Shown: positions 1 through 9,693 of the stretch, one piece after another
Layout: each line of letters begins with the position of its first letter
How positions within the stretch are numbered: position 1 is the first letter of the stretch
NCBI GenBank assembly: GCA_963971405.1
Contig: OZ020490.1
Coordinates: forward strand, 24,267,464 to 24,331,463
Length of the DNA stretch: 64,000 nucleotides
Reading direction: 5' to 3'
From: Psococerastis gibbosa
Lineage: Eukaryota > Arthropoda > Insecta > Psocodea > Psocidae
The notes under the pieces: model-generated
What the model saw: only the letters and a program-made list of their open reading frames with translations
What the model was told of the DNA's origin: nothing
The model's database searches: none
Made by a program: the position numbers and the translations under genes

Positions 1-38
1 GTGATGTTTTAACATAAGAATTATCCTTTTACTTTTAG

Positions 39-154
39 GGCGAGCGCGACCGAAATTACCGAGTGAGGTGAGAATAGCTGAAGAAGAAGGTTTTAAATAC
101 CTCATGGCTAAGGACATTCGTGACGGACGATATAATTTACAATGTAGTGGTTAG
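39..154 (+). CDS. candidate 3'-terminal coding exon, unknown protein
   Basis: A pyrimidine-rich tract (atccttttacttttag) ends in AG at 37-38. After a 2-nt phase remainder, a frame from 41 stays open for 37 codons to TAG at 152-154. The predicted peptide is charged and mixed in composition, starting RARPKLPSEV and ending RYNLQCSG, unlike the Lys/Asn/Ile-rich frames common in this AT-rich DNA. The rest of the gene would lie to the left, outside the window. A GTGAGA at 68 could instead act as a donor and shorten the exon. No AATAAA is obvious in the next 500 bases. I do not recognise the protein. Confidence 0.35.
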
Positions 155-656
155 TTGTCTGTCCATAGCCATGAGCCTAGGCAAAGATAAGCGAATCTTC
201 TTGTGTTAGGCCTAGGGCGTAACACCAGGATTTTGCAGACGATTACATAACAAACAGTGCAGAGGATCATTTGCTATGCCAGTCCGCAGGCACAGACCTT
301 CATTGGATTGTCCTGCCATCGCGTTTTTTTATATTTTTCAATGAAGGACTAAAAAGGAATACCCAACTACTACGCCTATGCGGCAGTTGTCTTGAGTAAA
401 AGAGCTGTAGATAGGACGATGGCCGCCTGGGTTGGATGAAGACTAATCTGGACGGCCTTGTTCCCATATACATAAATTATTACGAACTGGAGTAAAGTCA
501 TTACATTGATGCTAACTCGTCTTTGCTGGAATTTTCTGGAAAATAATTGTAATACGGTATCGTGATAATATTAGTTGATAGGGATATCAAAGGAGCGGCG
601 TTACAAGTTAAGTAATGGTGCCCTTTATTGTCTGCGATCACCTTCAACATTCGGCT
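155..656. other. unassigned stretch, possible 3' UTR
   Basis: No repeat family of this window, no long ORF and no polyadenylation signal was seen. It could be the 3' UTR of the preceding candidate exon. Confidence 0.3.
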
Positions 657-670
657 TCAGCCATTCTCAC

Positions 671-754
671 CTCTTGTCCCAGCTTCAAGTGACTTTTTAA
701 GTGTTTTGGTTAGAACTTTTACTAAATTCAAAACACCAGGTCCCAGTTGCTGAC
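671..754 (-). CDS. candidate internal coding exon, unknown protein
   Basis: On the minus strand an AG acceptor (ttgacgttgctgcag) is followed by 84 bases open in one frame, ending at a GTGAGA donor. The peptide begins QQLGPGVLNLVKVL and ends KKSLEAGTR, an amphipathic coding-like stretch. If the donor is not used, the frame stops after four more codons at 657-659. The exon starts with two bases of a codon, which matches the phase left by the candidate first exon at 5496-5610, so the two could be exons 1 and 2 of one gene with a 4.7-kb intron. That link is inference: one in three phases would match by chance. Confidence 0.3.
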
Positions 755-776
755 CTGCAGCAACGTCAAAGTGAAC

Positions 777-1494
777 CAGGGGTTCCCAACCTTTTTTGTC
801 CGTGGACCACTTGATTATTTTATGATTTTCCGTGGACCACCATGGCTGAGATAGGAAAATCGTCAAATTCTAGGACCAAGATCAAATAGTTTGTGTTGTT
901 TCCAACGCCTGCTTTCAGCATTTCTGCTTTAAGCAACCCTGTCAGCCTGGCGGGGGGAGTGAGTCTGTTTGTTAACTTGAGGCACCCTACGGGCAGACTC
1001 TTTCACCTCGGGGAAAAGGGGAGTTGACTGACAGGGTGGACCTCCTGATTATAGTGGATTCTGAACCACTTGGACAACATAGTAAAGCTACACGATTAAA
1101 TCGGAGGTGACCAGGACTCGACACGCACGTAGACTTTCTGGTTTAGTCTCAGCGCGTTATCATGTCCCACCATGTTCCCCTGTCAACGCTGTGCACTCTA
1201 CCAAGTTTGCCGCAGTTTGAAACATGCTCTGCTCTCATGGAATCAACATGGTAAGGCCGTTGGCAAAACTATCAAATAGTTTGTGCCTGCAATTAGCCTA
1301 CTAAATACGTGCTAATATTTTATTAAATGTTTGGGACTGATATCGGTTAGATTTTATACTGTAGTTCTGTGCCAAGACTTACTGTATTTTACTAATTACC
1401 AATAACTCAGCTGTTTTATTTTGTTATTCCTTACTTTCCTCCGTGAACCATTTGATATACAGTATGTCTGTGGACCACAGTTTGGGAACCCCTG
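777..1494. mobile_element. hAT-like non-autonomous element with nested SINE
   Basis: The ends are inverted: the left starts CAGGGGTTCCCAACC and the right, reversed, starts CAGGGGTTCCCAAACTGTGG. Both continue into a shared GTGGACCAC block. CAGNGGTTC ends are typical of hAT transposons. The flanking 8-mers (aagtgaac and atctagac) agree at only four positions, so the target duplication is decayed or the limits are slightly wrong. A SINE-D copy interrupts the middle; without it the element is about 330 bases. Confidence 0.6.
896..1270 (-). repeat. SINE-D copy with 15-bp target duplication
   Basis: This is a near full-length copy in reverse orientation. Its 5' head lies at the right end (reverse complement GCCAACGGCCTTACCATG) and its 3' end at the left. 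It is bounded by a perfect direct repeat, atcaaatagtttgtg, at 881-895 and 1271-1285, as expected for target-primed insertion. The head resembles the 5' end of 5S rRNA. Confidence 0.8.
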
Positions 1495-2190
1495 ATCTAG
1501 ACACAGTGCCTCCCCCTGTTGCTGCTACTACACGTATTTCAATGGTCTCAATGACCATGCACGTGATAGAGGCTGCCGCCGTAAAATGTGAAGCTCCGTT
1601 TGGCGGACTACCTTCCTTATGGCGCGTACGCGGTAGTAGGTCTTGGGATATCCAAGCGTTCGACGTCAGGTGAATGGTGTCCCTATAGACCTTGGTGCGG
1701 CATGGGTGTTGGACACCATCGCTTTTATTTCCTGGCTGCGCTGCCTTCACCTTACCTGGTGCCGTTGCCAGCCGTGAACTTGTCCAGTGCCGGCCCCAAA
1801 ACTTTTTACCGCGCCATTCGCGACACAGATTTGGCTTTGGGGTGTTCTCTATTCCCTATGTTACACTAACAAGGGTGCGTTCACTGTATCGTACGTAGTA
1901 TATGAAGACGTCAGGGTTTTCCTGAACTTTTGGCCGAAACTGAGATAATGGTGGCATTTTGTTGAGTTTCTAACGCAGTTTTAAATTACCTAACAGAACT
2001 GGTAAAAAAAAACAAGTAAGGTTCTGCACAAATGGCGTGGGAAAATACAGGTACTAAACTTTAAAATTAAATTTTTTTAAAATCAACCATTAATCACATT
2101 TCAGGTTTTTCCCCTTTCCCTGTTCTTTTCCCCGTCCTAATTCTTCAGTAAATCCCACCCAGGTAATAACTATTACTTACATTTTTTACT
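1495..2190. other. CpG-rich stretch with overlapping open frames, unassigned
   Basis: From about 1500 to 1870 the DNA is distinctly richer in G+C and CpG than its surroundings. Open frames of 75 to 108 codons occur on both strands (1588-1869 plus, 1424-1750 minus), as GC-rich DNA tends to give. No domain is recognised. It may be a gene remnant, a CpG-rich regulatory segment or an unrecognised repeat. The stretch 1870-2190 is AT-rich with nothing recognised. Confidence 0.2.
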
Positions 2191-2194
2191 TTTC

Positions 2195-2335
2195 CTAGGT
2201 GGTGTCAGCGATTTGCGATTCTATACTTTGGCTGCAGTTGCCCTGATAATCCTGAGGTCTTTGCGAGCTTCTACCATTAGCCTGGCTCGTCCTCCTCTTC
2301 TTCTTCCCTCAGCTTCGATATGTTTTACCCGATTT
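2195..2335 (-). pseudogene. non-LTR retrotransposon ORF2 C-terminal tail
   Basis: Read on the minus strand, the segment encodes EAEGRRRGRARLMVEARKD, then DLRIIRATAAK, with a stop in the following VQNRKS-like region. The layout GRPR-x-R-x(4)-V-x-KDL ... AQNRK is the usual C-terminal tail of RTE/CR1-like ORF2 proteins. The same words recur at 44400-44560 (EATAAEAQNRKEW). This is a broken 5'-truncated copy. Confidence 0.45.
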
Positions 2336-2400
2336 AGCAGGTCATTTCAGGTTTATCCCTGGTTCTGAGTCCTTTTCCTCTCGCCTCGGGCCTCCTTCTT

Positions 2401-2404
<4 letters not shown>

Positions 2405-2442
<38 letters not shown>
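2405..2442 (+). repeat. (CT)n microsatellite
   Basis: About 19 perfect CT units in a row. Confidence 0.95.
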
Positions 2443-2445
<3 letters not shown>

Positions 2446-3336
2446 CCTAATATGTATCACTCATTCTCGGTTTGCCAATAGTTACACTGACATTTGCCGC
2501 GAGGCTGTAGGCTACTTGACAGTAGGTCTGTTATTTTGACCAGACCTCCTTATTGTCTTTTTTCATTCTTCAAATGTCACCAATGACTGTTGGTGGCGAC
2601 CCTATACTGTGCGTCAAAATTTAGGGGATCACTTTTTCTGAGGAATTTGAAATTTTTTATAGCTCAACAATCAATATTTCCTGTAAAATTTGGTTATTTA
2701 CACCCGTAAAGGGCTCCCCCTCTTTTACTGAATGACAGAATAAGCATAAGGGAATTACTCTTCTGCACCATCAACAGGCCTAATCTAACCAATCTCTCTT
2801 CGCTAACAGACCAGTCTCTCTAATATTGGGTAAGACATTCTAAGATGATATTGCAGATAGCACAACATGCAAGAGAATCGCAGTCAATAGTGGCGAAAAC
2901 TGCCCGTTTTCAAGCAATCAGGTATTATTAAAGCAAAAAGTAGTCTGTTTACCCAGAGGCGAGGCAGGTCTGCGATATTTCACTTTCGTAGGTACTCAGA
3001 GTCGAGCCTTGCACTTTTTGGTTTAATTTCATATTGTGTTAAAAGATTTGATGGTAGCATGGTGTGGTTTAATATTAAGGTGCATTTTTAACTAGTAATT
3101 AGTAAATTTGCTTTGATGCTATAATATAATATTTATTATCGCAATGAATAAAATATAAATAGCAGAAGAAAGTCAGTAGACGAGTTATGTTAGCTCGGGT
3201 AAAGACTTACTTTCTCATACCATTTGTCAGGTCATGTGCAATTGCAAATGGGAAAATGCGCCTTGGGGTTGCTACTCTCAGAATGGACGTTGGTTCGAGT
3301 TTTGCGTGGAATATTGTTATTGAGATACAGAGTTTA

Positions 3337-3467
3337 GGCGGGGTTTCCACATACGTCAATGGTCAATGGTAAATATGGTAGCAGACAATTTTAGTATGTC
3401 TTTAATGTTTGCTAAAAAGTCAATACCACATTTATCATTGACCATTGACGTATGTGGAAACCCCGCC
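3337..3467. mobile_element. family A MITE, short palindromic form
   Basis: The 131-bp palindrome starts GGCGGGGTTTCCACATACG and ends with its reverse complement. It is flanked by TTA at 3334-3336 and 3468-3470. The subterminal block contains the family's gtagcagaca word. A 3-bp TTA/TAA duplication and GC-rich ends fit PIF/Harbinger (Tourist-like) MITEs. Confidence 0.75.
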
Positions 3468-3731
3468 TTATAAAAGGGGCAAATTTCCCCCCCCCCCCCA
3501 AAAAAAAAATGATGTGATATATACGTTTATTGATTATGCCCAATCCCATGTCTAATCTTAGATCTAATGAAATGACATGATATATTGGGCCATTATAACC
3601 ACATACAGTACAATACAGTGTTACAGGTAGAGATACAGTATGTGCTCGACGCCGTCAAGACTACAAATAAATATATACATACAAGTAAATAAAAACCTAC
3701 ATATAATCAAAAATACAATACCCAACCTTAA

Positions 3732-4116
3732 GAGTGTACAGCCCATACGAAATTGGCAACCCGAAATTTATTCCTTTTTATTTTTTATTTAATTAACTAA
3801 GCATGTTATTAAACATTTGGCTCATCAAAGTTGTTGAAGACTACATTATGCATAATATTATAAGATATTTTTAATTTTCGAAATTGTAGTTTTTTCATAA
3901 ACATGCAGATATTTTATAAACAATAACTTTTCACGTAAAAGCGATTTTATAAAAAAAACTACAATTTCGAAAACTAAAAATACCTTATTATATGATGCAT
4001 GAAGTAGTCTTCTACAACTTTGATGGGCCAAATCTTTGATTACATGCTTAGTTAATTAAATAAAAAATAAAAAGTAATAAATTTCGGGTTGCCAATTTCC
4101 TACGGGCTGTACACTC
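3732..4116. mobile_element. TTAA-flanked hairpin element, copy 1
   Basis: Two long arms of about 170 bases form an inverted repeat: gagtgtacagcccatacg at the left and its near complement at the right, with matching interiors such as catgcttagttaattaa. TTAA stands at 3728-3731 and 4117-4120. Related copies lie at 56468-56858 and 61883-62267. TTAA duplication suggests a piggyBac-type transposase, but the ends are not textbook piggyBac. Confidence 0.65.
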
Positions 4117-4433
4117 TTAACGGTTTACCTAGTAAGAGTTTTTGCTATTGTTTATTGTTTAGTTGTTTCTAAAATCTAAGATACCGTGGGACGACCATCT
4201 CTAAATTGTTGATAGGTAATGCTTAAAATTATAATCTGCATTTATTATTATCTCGGCAATATTAGGCTACAGCTGGCAGCTGGGTCCATAAAGCTCCATT
4301 GAACACTTGAGGATACTAAAAGCAAAAGGTTCCAGTTCCACTTAACTAAATTTTTCATGAGAGATCAAAAACTGTAGGTTAGCTGATAACCTACTTAGGA
4401 ATCTGATTCTTTCACGCTACATTATAACATTAA

Positions 4434-4820
4434 GGCCAAACCGGAGTCGCCGATATTTCATTTCTGTCCAAACTTTAATTTCTCATGAAATATGGAACGC
4501 AGAACAATGAAAAAAATGCGGAATGACAAGAAGAATTTTTTCTCCTAATTTTGATGCATAGTATGTTACGGTCATCAATGCCGATCGGCTATAGTTAGTG
4601 AACTTGATACGCAAAAAATAACGGTCACTCAGGAGTTCAAGCTGAAGGAGTGCATAAACTGTGGCGAATTGGGGTTAATTAAGGCCACATACTATTTCAT
4701 CAAAATTAGGGGAAAAAAATCTTCTTTCCATTCAGCATTTTTTCATTGTTCTGCGTTCCATATTTCATGAGAAATTGAAGTTTGAACAGAAAATGGAATA
4801 TAGGTGACTCCGGTTTGCCC
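4434..4820. mobile_element. TTAA-flanked hairpin element, different family
   Basis: The arms start GGCCAAACCGGAGTC and end GACTCCGGTTTGCCC. They share inner blocks (tatttcatgagaaattgaag, ggaacgcagaacaatgaaa) in opposite orientation. TTAA flanks both sides at 4430-4433 and 4821-4824. The sequence is unrelated to the copy at 3732. No ORF is present. Confidence 0.6.
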
Positions 4821-4987
4821 TTAAGGAAGTCCCATTTTGCTCCTAACAACACTGTCACTTTGAAGCCCTTTACTATATGATTCCGACGATACCAATAACT
4901 CAATATCGCAAAAAATTGGAACTGGAACTTTTTGCTTCTAGTACCCTCACTTATAGGCTTCAAACAAAGCCCTTTTTTTTCAATAAA

Positions 4988-5145
4988 AGGTTAATCGCAT
5001 ACCGTACATAATTTAATTAATGTAACCGATGGACCTCCTCAGTCGCCTCTGAAGGCTAGCACCCGTGTTGCGTTACGACACGTCTCCGATCGCCCATCGA
5101 TATCATCAGATAGAGACTCGCAAAAGTCCAAGCACGCTACCATAT
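4988..5145 (-). repeat. SINE-C copy
   Basis: It shows the family blocks in reverse: cgcata...aatttaatt near the 3' end, then tcagtcgcctc, gttacgacacgtctccgatc, and gcacgctacc at the 5' side. The 5' head with the tRNA-like A box is cut off. Confidence 0.65.
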
Positions 5146-5495
5146 ATCCGTCGAAGCCGATAAGGCTTATAAAGGCGATAAAGCGAGGATTCTTTTGCGG
5201 ACCCATATCCGTAGTGTGGCATAAGCGCAACTATCGTTAATAACACTCTGCAGATAAATTCTTTGGAGTTCTTTGCTCTGTTATTTGCCTCCAGAAGCTT
5301 TCAAACATAATATACTGTTGATGATTGTTGGAATCGGCAGTCACTTATTAAATTACCAATTAATAGAAAGGCACCCCATTTAATATCCTCTGTAAAGAGT
5401 TGAACCGTTTCACAGACATAAAATCTAACCGAAGCATTTCCTAAATTTAATTCCATTCAGATAATGGCGATAGTAACAATTCAAAAGAAACTTAC

Positions 5496-5610
5496 CGTGA
5501 TGCGTAGGAGGTTCGTGATGGGCTCGGTCATCTTGCAGATGATGCTGCAGGTGACCATGATAGTAATGATGGTGATGAAGAATACAATCGGGATGACTGC
5601 AGTTCAACAT
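5496..5610 (-). CDS. candidate first coding exon, His-rich N-terminus
   Basis: An ATG at 5608-5610 sits in an ideal initiation context (gccgccATGt). The frame is open for 38 codons plus one base to a strong donor, acg|GTAAGT, at 5495-5490. The peptide starts MLNCSHPDCI and continues with many histidines (LHHHHYYHGHLQHHLQ, then HHEPPTHH). The upstream sequence is CpG-rich (cgcgcgcgg), unlike the surrounding DNA. Downstream exons on the minus strand would lie to the left; 671-754 is phase-compatible. I do not recognise the protein. The His run may be low-complexity rather than a metal site. Confidence 0.5.
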
Positions 5611-5830
5611 GGCGGCTGTCACAACAAAACTTAACCACAGAGAAACAACAACAACACACTACACGCACAAGCCGACAACACGCCGCGCGCGGATCGTCTA
5701 CGGGAACATTCAAAGTTTTACTTCCTGCGGAAGATTTTGAAGAGTCCTTCGGGGTTGGTCTCTCGCGTCGAAGACCATAGATGAAGGACCGGCGCAAAAC
5801 TGTTGAGTTTCATGCTGGATGGACTCATGA
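5611..5830 (-). promoter_or_regulatory. CpG-rich 5' UTR/promoter candidate
   Basis: The segment upstream of the candidate first exon is CpG-dense (gccgacaacacgccgcgcgc, ctcgcgtcgaag) in an otherwise CpG-poor window. No TATA box is evident. An open frame at 5528-5797 overlaps it out of frame and is probably incidental. A poly-T run follows at 5830-5849. Confidence 0.3.
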
Positions 5831-6123
5831 GTTTTTTTTTTTTTTTTTTGGATGGAGTAACAGTGGGGGTTTGAAATTTAGGCTACATGATGATGTTCGA
5901 GTCTTGGGGTGTTACCGGTACGACGAAGCGTGACAGTCATGGTTCAATGTTCATACGTTAACCTGGAACAAATAGAAGAATGTTATTACTCGTAGGTACC
6001 GTAATTAAAATTTCAGGTGTAGAAGTTTTAATTACATGTACAAGAGTTGGATTGAAATAAAATATGTATGATTTCTATAATGAAATCTACAAGTAATTAC
6101 CCGCACCTTCAATTTATGGCTAC

Positions 6124-6260
6124 TAAACTACAAAATTGTACTCTTACGGGCCTAATATGACGATTATTTTTTATGTTAACCTGGGATTAAAATGTAAACA
6201 AGATAATTTTACATTGGATAGTGGTATTCAAAATTGTTTTGCTTACATTTTTTACTCAGT
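6124..6260. repeat. degenerate family F remnant
   Basis: Matches the interior of family F (aatgtaaacaagataatttt, gtggtattcaaaattgtttt, gcttacatttttta) with decayed ends. A SINE-D inserted into its right part. Confidence 0.5.
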
Positions 6261-6263
6261 AGC

Positions 6264-6839
6264 CAAAGGCCTTAGGCGGCTATTCCACCGACGTCGTTTT
6301 TCATTGTGCATGTGCATGACGTGGTAGCAGACATCATTAATAAGTCTCTGCCATATTTTAAGCAGACTATAATGTAGATACTTAACTTATCTATTATAAA
6401 CTAAGTTATAATATGGTAGAAACTTATTAATACTACCACGTCATGCATATGCACAATGAAAAACGACGTCGGTGGAATAGCCGCCTTACCATGTTAATTC
6501 CATGAGAGAAGAACATGTTTCAAACTGCAGCAAACTTGGTAGTGTATGCAGCGATGGCAGGGGAGCATGGTGGGACATGATAACGCGATGAGACTATACC
6601 AGTGCGTGTCGAGTCCTGGCCACCTCCGATTTAATCGTGTGACTTTACCATGTTCCCCAATTGGTTTGGAATCCACAATAATCAGGGAGTCTACCCTGTC
6701 AGTCAACTCCAGTTTCCCCCGAGGTGAAGGAACCTGCCCTTAGGGTCCCTCAAGTTAACAAACAGACTCACTCCCCCCACCAGGCTGACAGGGTTGCTTA
6801 AAGCAGAAATGCTAAAAGCAGGCGTTGCAAACAACAACA
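6264..6839 (+). repeat. SINE-D copy interrupted by a family A MITE
   Basis: The SINE head gccaaaggcc TTA resumes after the MITE as TTA ccatgttaattcc and runs to the 3' tail (aacaacaac). Other copies read gccaacggccTTAccatgtt without interruption, so the empty site is visible. A direct repeat actcagtagc at 6254-6263 and 6840-6849 marks the SINE target duplication. Confidence 0.8.
6275..6485. mobile_element. family A MITE inside a SINE-D
   Basis: A 211-bp palindrome with ends GGCGGCTATTCCACCGACG and complement, flanked by TTA at 6272-6274 and 6486-6488. The interior holds tgacgtggtagcagacatc and its inverted partner. Comparison with uninterrupted SINE-D copies proves both the borders and the 3-bp duplication. 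Confidence 0.85.
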
Positions 6840-7501
6840 ACTCAGTAGCTCACTATACCAACTCTGCCTGAGCGTAAGGGTGAGCGTTTCATTGAAGGGA
6901 TCGTTTGTATAGGATCCTCTGCAGGACCGTCTACGGCATACTAACAATCAATCTTCATTTACAAGTCAAACATTATCTGCATTCGACTATTTACTGAAGT
7001 CTATAGGCATGTTGTTCTCGACAACTAAATAGACCTTGAATTAAACAAAGTCCATGTTAGACGCATGCTTAATTACAAAGCATTAAGTGCATTCTTTGGC
7101 TAGTACCAGTTAACACTGGTATAAACCATTGATTACAGAATGCTGTAGCTTTTTCGTATAATGAGATAGTGACCAAATAAACATTCCACTAATAACATGG
7201 GTATTGTCTTGTCTAAACTGTGTAAGCTAAGTATAGGTATTTAAAGTAAAAAGTATTGTCGAGTAATTGATGATCCTAGTGGATTAGAATAACTATGAAA
7301 AAAAAATAGTCAGCAGCCCAGCTTCACGTTAAAACGATAAATTAAAAATAAAAGTAAATAAACAAATAAAATTGCCCTTAAATTGTTTTTATTCCCTAAT
7401 TAATATTTTAAAATAATTTTATAATTTAGCGCTATACTGAATTTCGTACTTTAACAAAGGATAAGAAATAAGTGAATTTTTTTTTAATGCCTCATGTATC
7501 G

Positions 7502-7605
7502 AATGGCAATTTTAGTCATTATGATAATGCCAGGGAGTTGACTCTTCATTGAGTTCCCCCGTCCCCACTTATAGTTTCCCAACCCCAGGACAGAAGAGTG
7601 CCACG
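7502..7605 (+). repeat. family L fragment
   Basis: Shares gttgactcttcattgagt and tttcccaaccccaggacaga...agagtgcc with the segments at 18107-18300 and 53226-53345. Probably a retrotransposon-derived piece; no coding frame is secure. Confidence 0.45.
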
Positions 7606-7631
7606 AAAAGAAAATACTGTGTTTTTGCTTA

Positions 7632-8488
7632 GGCGGGGTTTCCACCGACCTCGCATTGCAGAATTGACAGAAATGTTTATTTTCCTCTATGCCATAGTTA
7701 AAATTGATCAATGATCATACAGTAAAATCACAAACAAACAAACTAAAATTAAAAAATGGCGTCATGGGATATGTTAAGTACAAACATTTTAATAGATTTC
7801 TATAAAAAGAAAAATTCTAATTTCCGTCAATGTCATTTGCATTCTGCAATACGAGGTCGGTGGAATGGGTGCCTATGGAATGTTTAAGTGGTAAGCTGTT
7901 CTGGTAGAGAAATTATGGATACCAGAACCATTGCCGAAGTTTCGGAGGTTTTCCTTTATATTTTATTTATTAGAATTAGGCTATTGAGTTCACTACAAAG
8001 TAACTGAGCGGCCTGACCATAAAGGCATAACAACTCAGCAGCTCAGTTACTTTGTAGTGAACTCAATAGCCTAATTTTAGGAAATAAAATATAAAGGAAA
8101 ACCTCCGAAACTTCGGCAATGGTTCTGGTATCCATAATTTCTCTACCAGAACAGCTTACCACTTAAACATTCCATAGGCACCCATTCCACCGACCTCGCA
8201 TTGCAGAATGCAAATGACATTGACGGAAATGAGAATTTTTCTTTTTATAGAAATCTATTAAAATGTTTGTACTTAACATATCCCATGACGCCATTTTTTA
8301 ATTTTAGTTTGTTTGTTTGTGATTTTACTGTATGATCATTGATCAATTATAACTATGGCATAGAGGAAAATAAACATTTCCGTCAATTCTGCAATGCGAG
8401 GTCGGTGGAAACCCCGCCTAAGTCTTGAATGTCTGCTACCACGTCACTGTTTTGTAAATAGCCCTAGCCGGTCGGTGGAATGGGCGCC
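7632..8488. mobile_element. compound family A palindrome
   Basis: The segment 7632-8418 is one very long palindrome with arms of about 385 bases at about 98 percent identity by eye, meeting near 8030. Each arm holds a family A core (GGCGGGGTTTCCACCGACC ... gaggtcggtggaatgggtgcc) followed by an inner unique block (gtttaagtggtaagctgttc). TTA precedes and TAA follows. An outer half-arm continues to 8488 (gccctagccggtcggtggaa tgggcgcc TAA) with no partner on the left. Confidence 0.75.
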
Positions 8489-8677
8489 TAAATGCAGATA
8501 ATCAAAAAACAATTAATAGTTTCCCAAATTTGGCCATTAGATTTTTTAATTCACTACTACGGTCAATTTAGTCAGAAAGTCGGCTCCAATTCGTAGAAAT
8601 TGCTAAGCATAATCATAAAACACTTGAAATTAGCTTCACTGCCATAGGTAGGCTATTTACGAATATAATGTAATGAT

Positions 8678-8879
8678 CGTGCCCAGGTTTTGATTTCGGG
8701 GGGGAGGGGGGATTCCCAATTTTTTTTAAACGTAATTTATTAATGAATGTCCATTCTATACAGTGTTCAAACTCAAGTCAATCTATTCCAATTTTTCAAA
8801 CAATACAGGTTTATATAAAAAAAATATTTCGGGGGGGGGGGGGGCGGATCCCTCGCACCACCCCCTGGACACGGCCATG
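8678..8879. mobile_element. hAT-like element, CATGGCC end family
   Basis: Same family as 31162-31360 but inverted. It shares gtgcccaggttttgatttcg, the poly-G blocks and the tccaattttt core. The right end reversed reads CATGGCCGTG. Flanks share aatgat but out of register, so the target duplication is imperfect. Confidence 0.6.
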
Positions 8880-9247
8880 AATGATCTAACGAAACCCTGG
8901 TTGTGATAACCTTTGCTATGCGTTAGAATTTTTTGGTTTTTACTACAAGTTTTGACGAGGTGAATTCATTTTTTTTTTTTTCGTTGCTCTTTTAATTCCC
9001 ATTTTAGTTTGTTATTGTTTATCCACTTTATCAGTTGCATATATTATCCGTAATTCATCGTTCTTTTGTATATAGTTCTTACTCTTGTTTTGTATACATT
9101 TTAACCGACTTAACCCTAAATCCATCTTAATCTAGTAATATAATTTTGTCTTTTGTTTTATCTTATCTTAATGTGCACTCAACAACTGTAATACCGTTTA
9201 TATCCATGACCATTGTTACACTGCCATATTATTATTTATCACACCTA
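8880..9247. other. AT-rich stretch, nothing recognised
   Basis: No repeat family, RNA gene or coding-like frame was seen. Confidence 0.4.
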
Positions 9248-9378
9248 CTAACACCCCGGGCTGCGCCCCGGGGAAAGACTAACACGATTTTCTGAAATAT
9301 AAGTCATGTGGACACTGTTTCGGCCGCCGCTATTTGCTCCGAGATTAGCTTTGCTATCGGGGGCCGAACAGTTGAAGT
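9248..9378 (-). CDS. short coding-like frame of unknown origin
   Basis: On the minus strand a frame behind an AG (catgtcttag) stays open for 42 codons to TAG at 9248-9250. The peptide begins FNCSAPDSKANLGANSGGR and ends SLSPGRSPGC. The last codons lie in a GC-rich hairpin (ccccgggctgcgccccgggg, 9253-9272). A GC hairpin over the stop is common in repeat-derived sequence, so this may be an unrecognised repeat, not a host exon. Confidence 0.2.
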
Positions 9379-9693
9379 CTAAGACATGAATTCAGCTACA
9401 TATGTTCTGGTATTTAAACGGAAAATAATTATACCTACTGATTATACAGTTGCCCTCCAATGTCAAAATAGTCCAAAATAGACTTGATATAGTTCTTCCT
9501 CTTCCTAGATCCATTGAAAACAATACAGCATAACCGTTTGAATTTCTTCAAGGCTTCTTTTACACGTTATTCTATTGTACATTATATACGCTACATAAGC
9601 CTCCTATAATCATGTTATGCATGACTTTATAGGTTTGTTTTGTTTCTTGCATAATGGTCTAAAATTTTTTTTTTTTTTTTGCTGGTACCCCAG

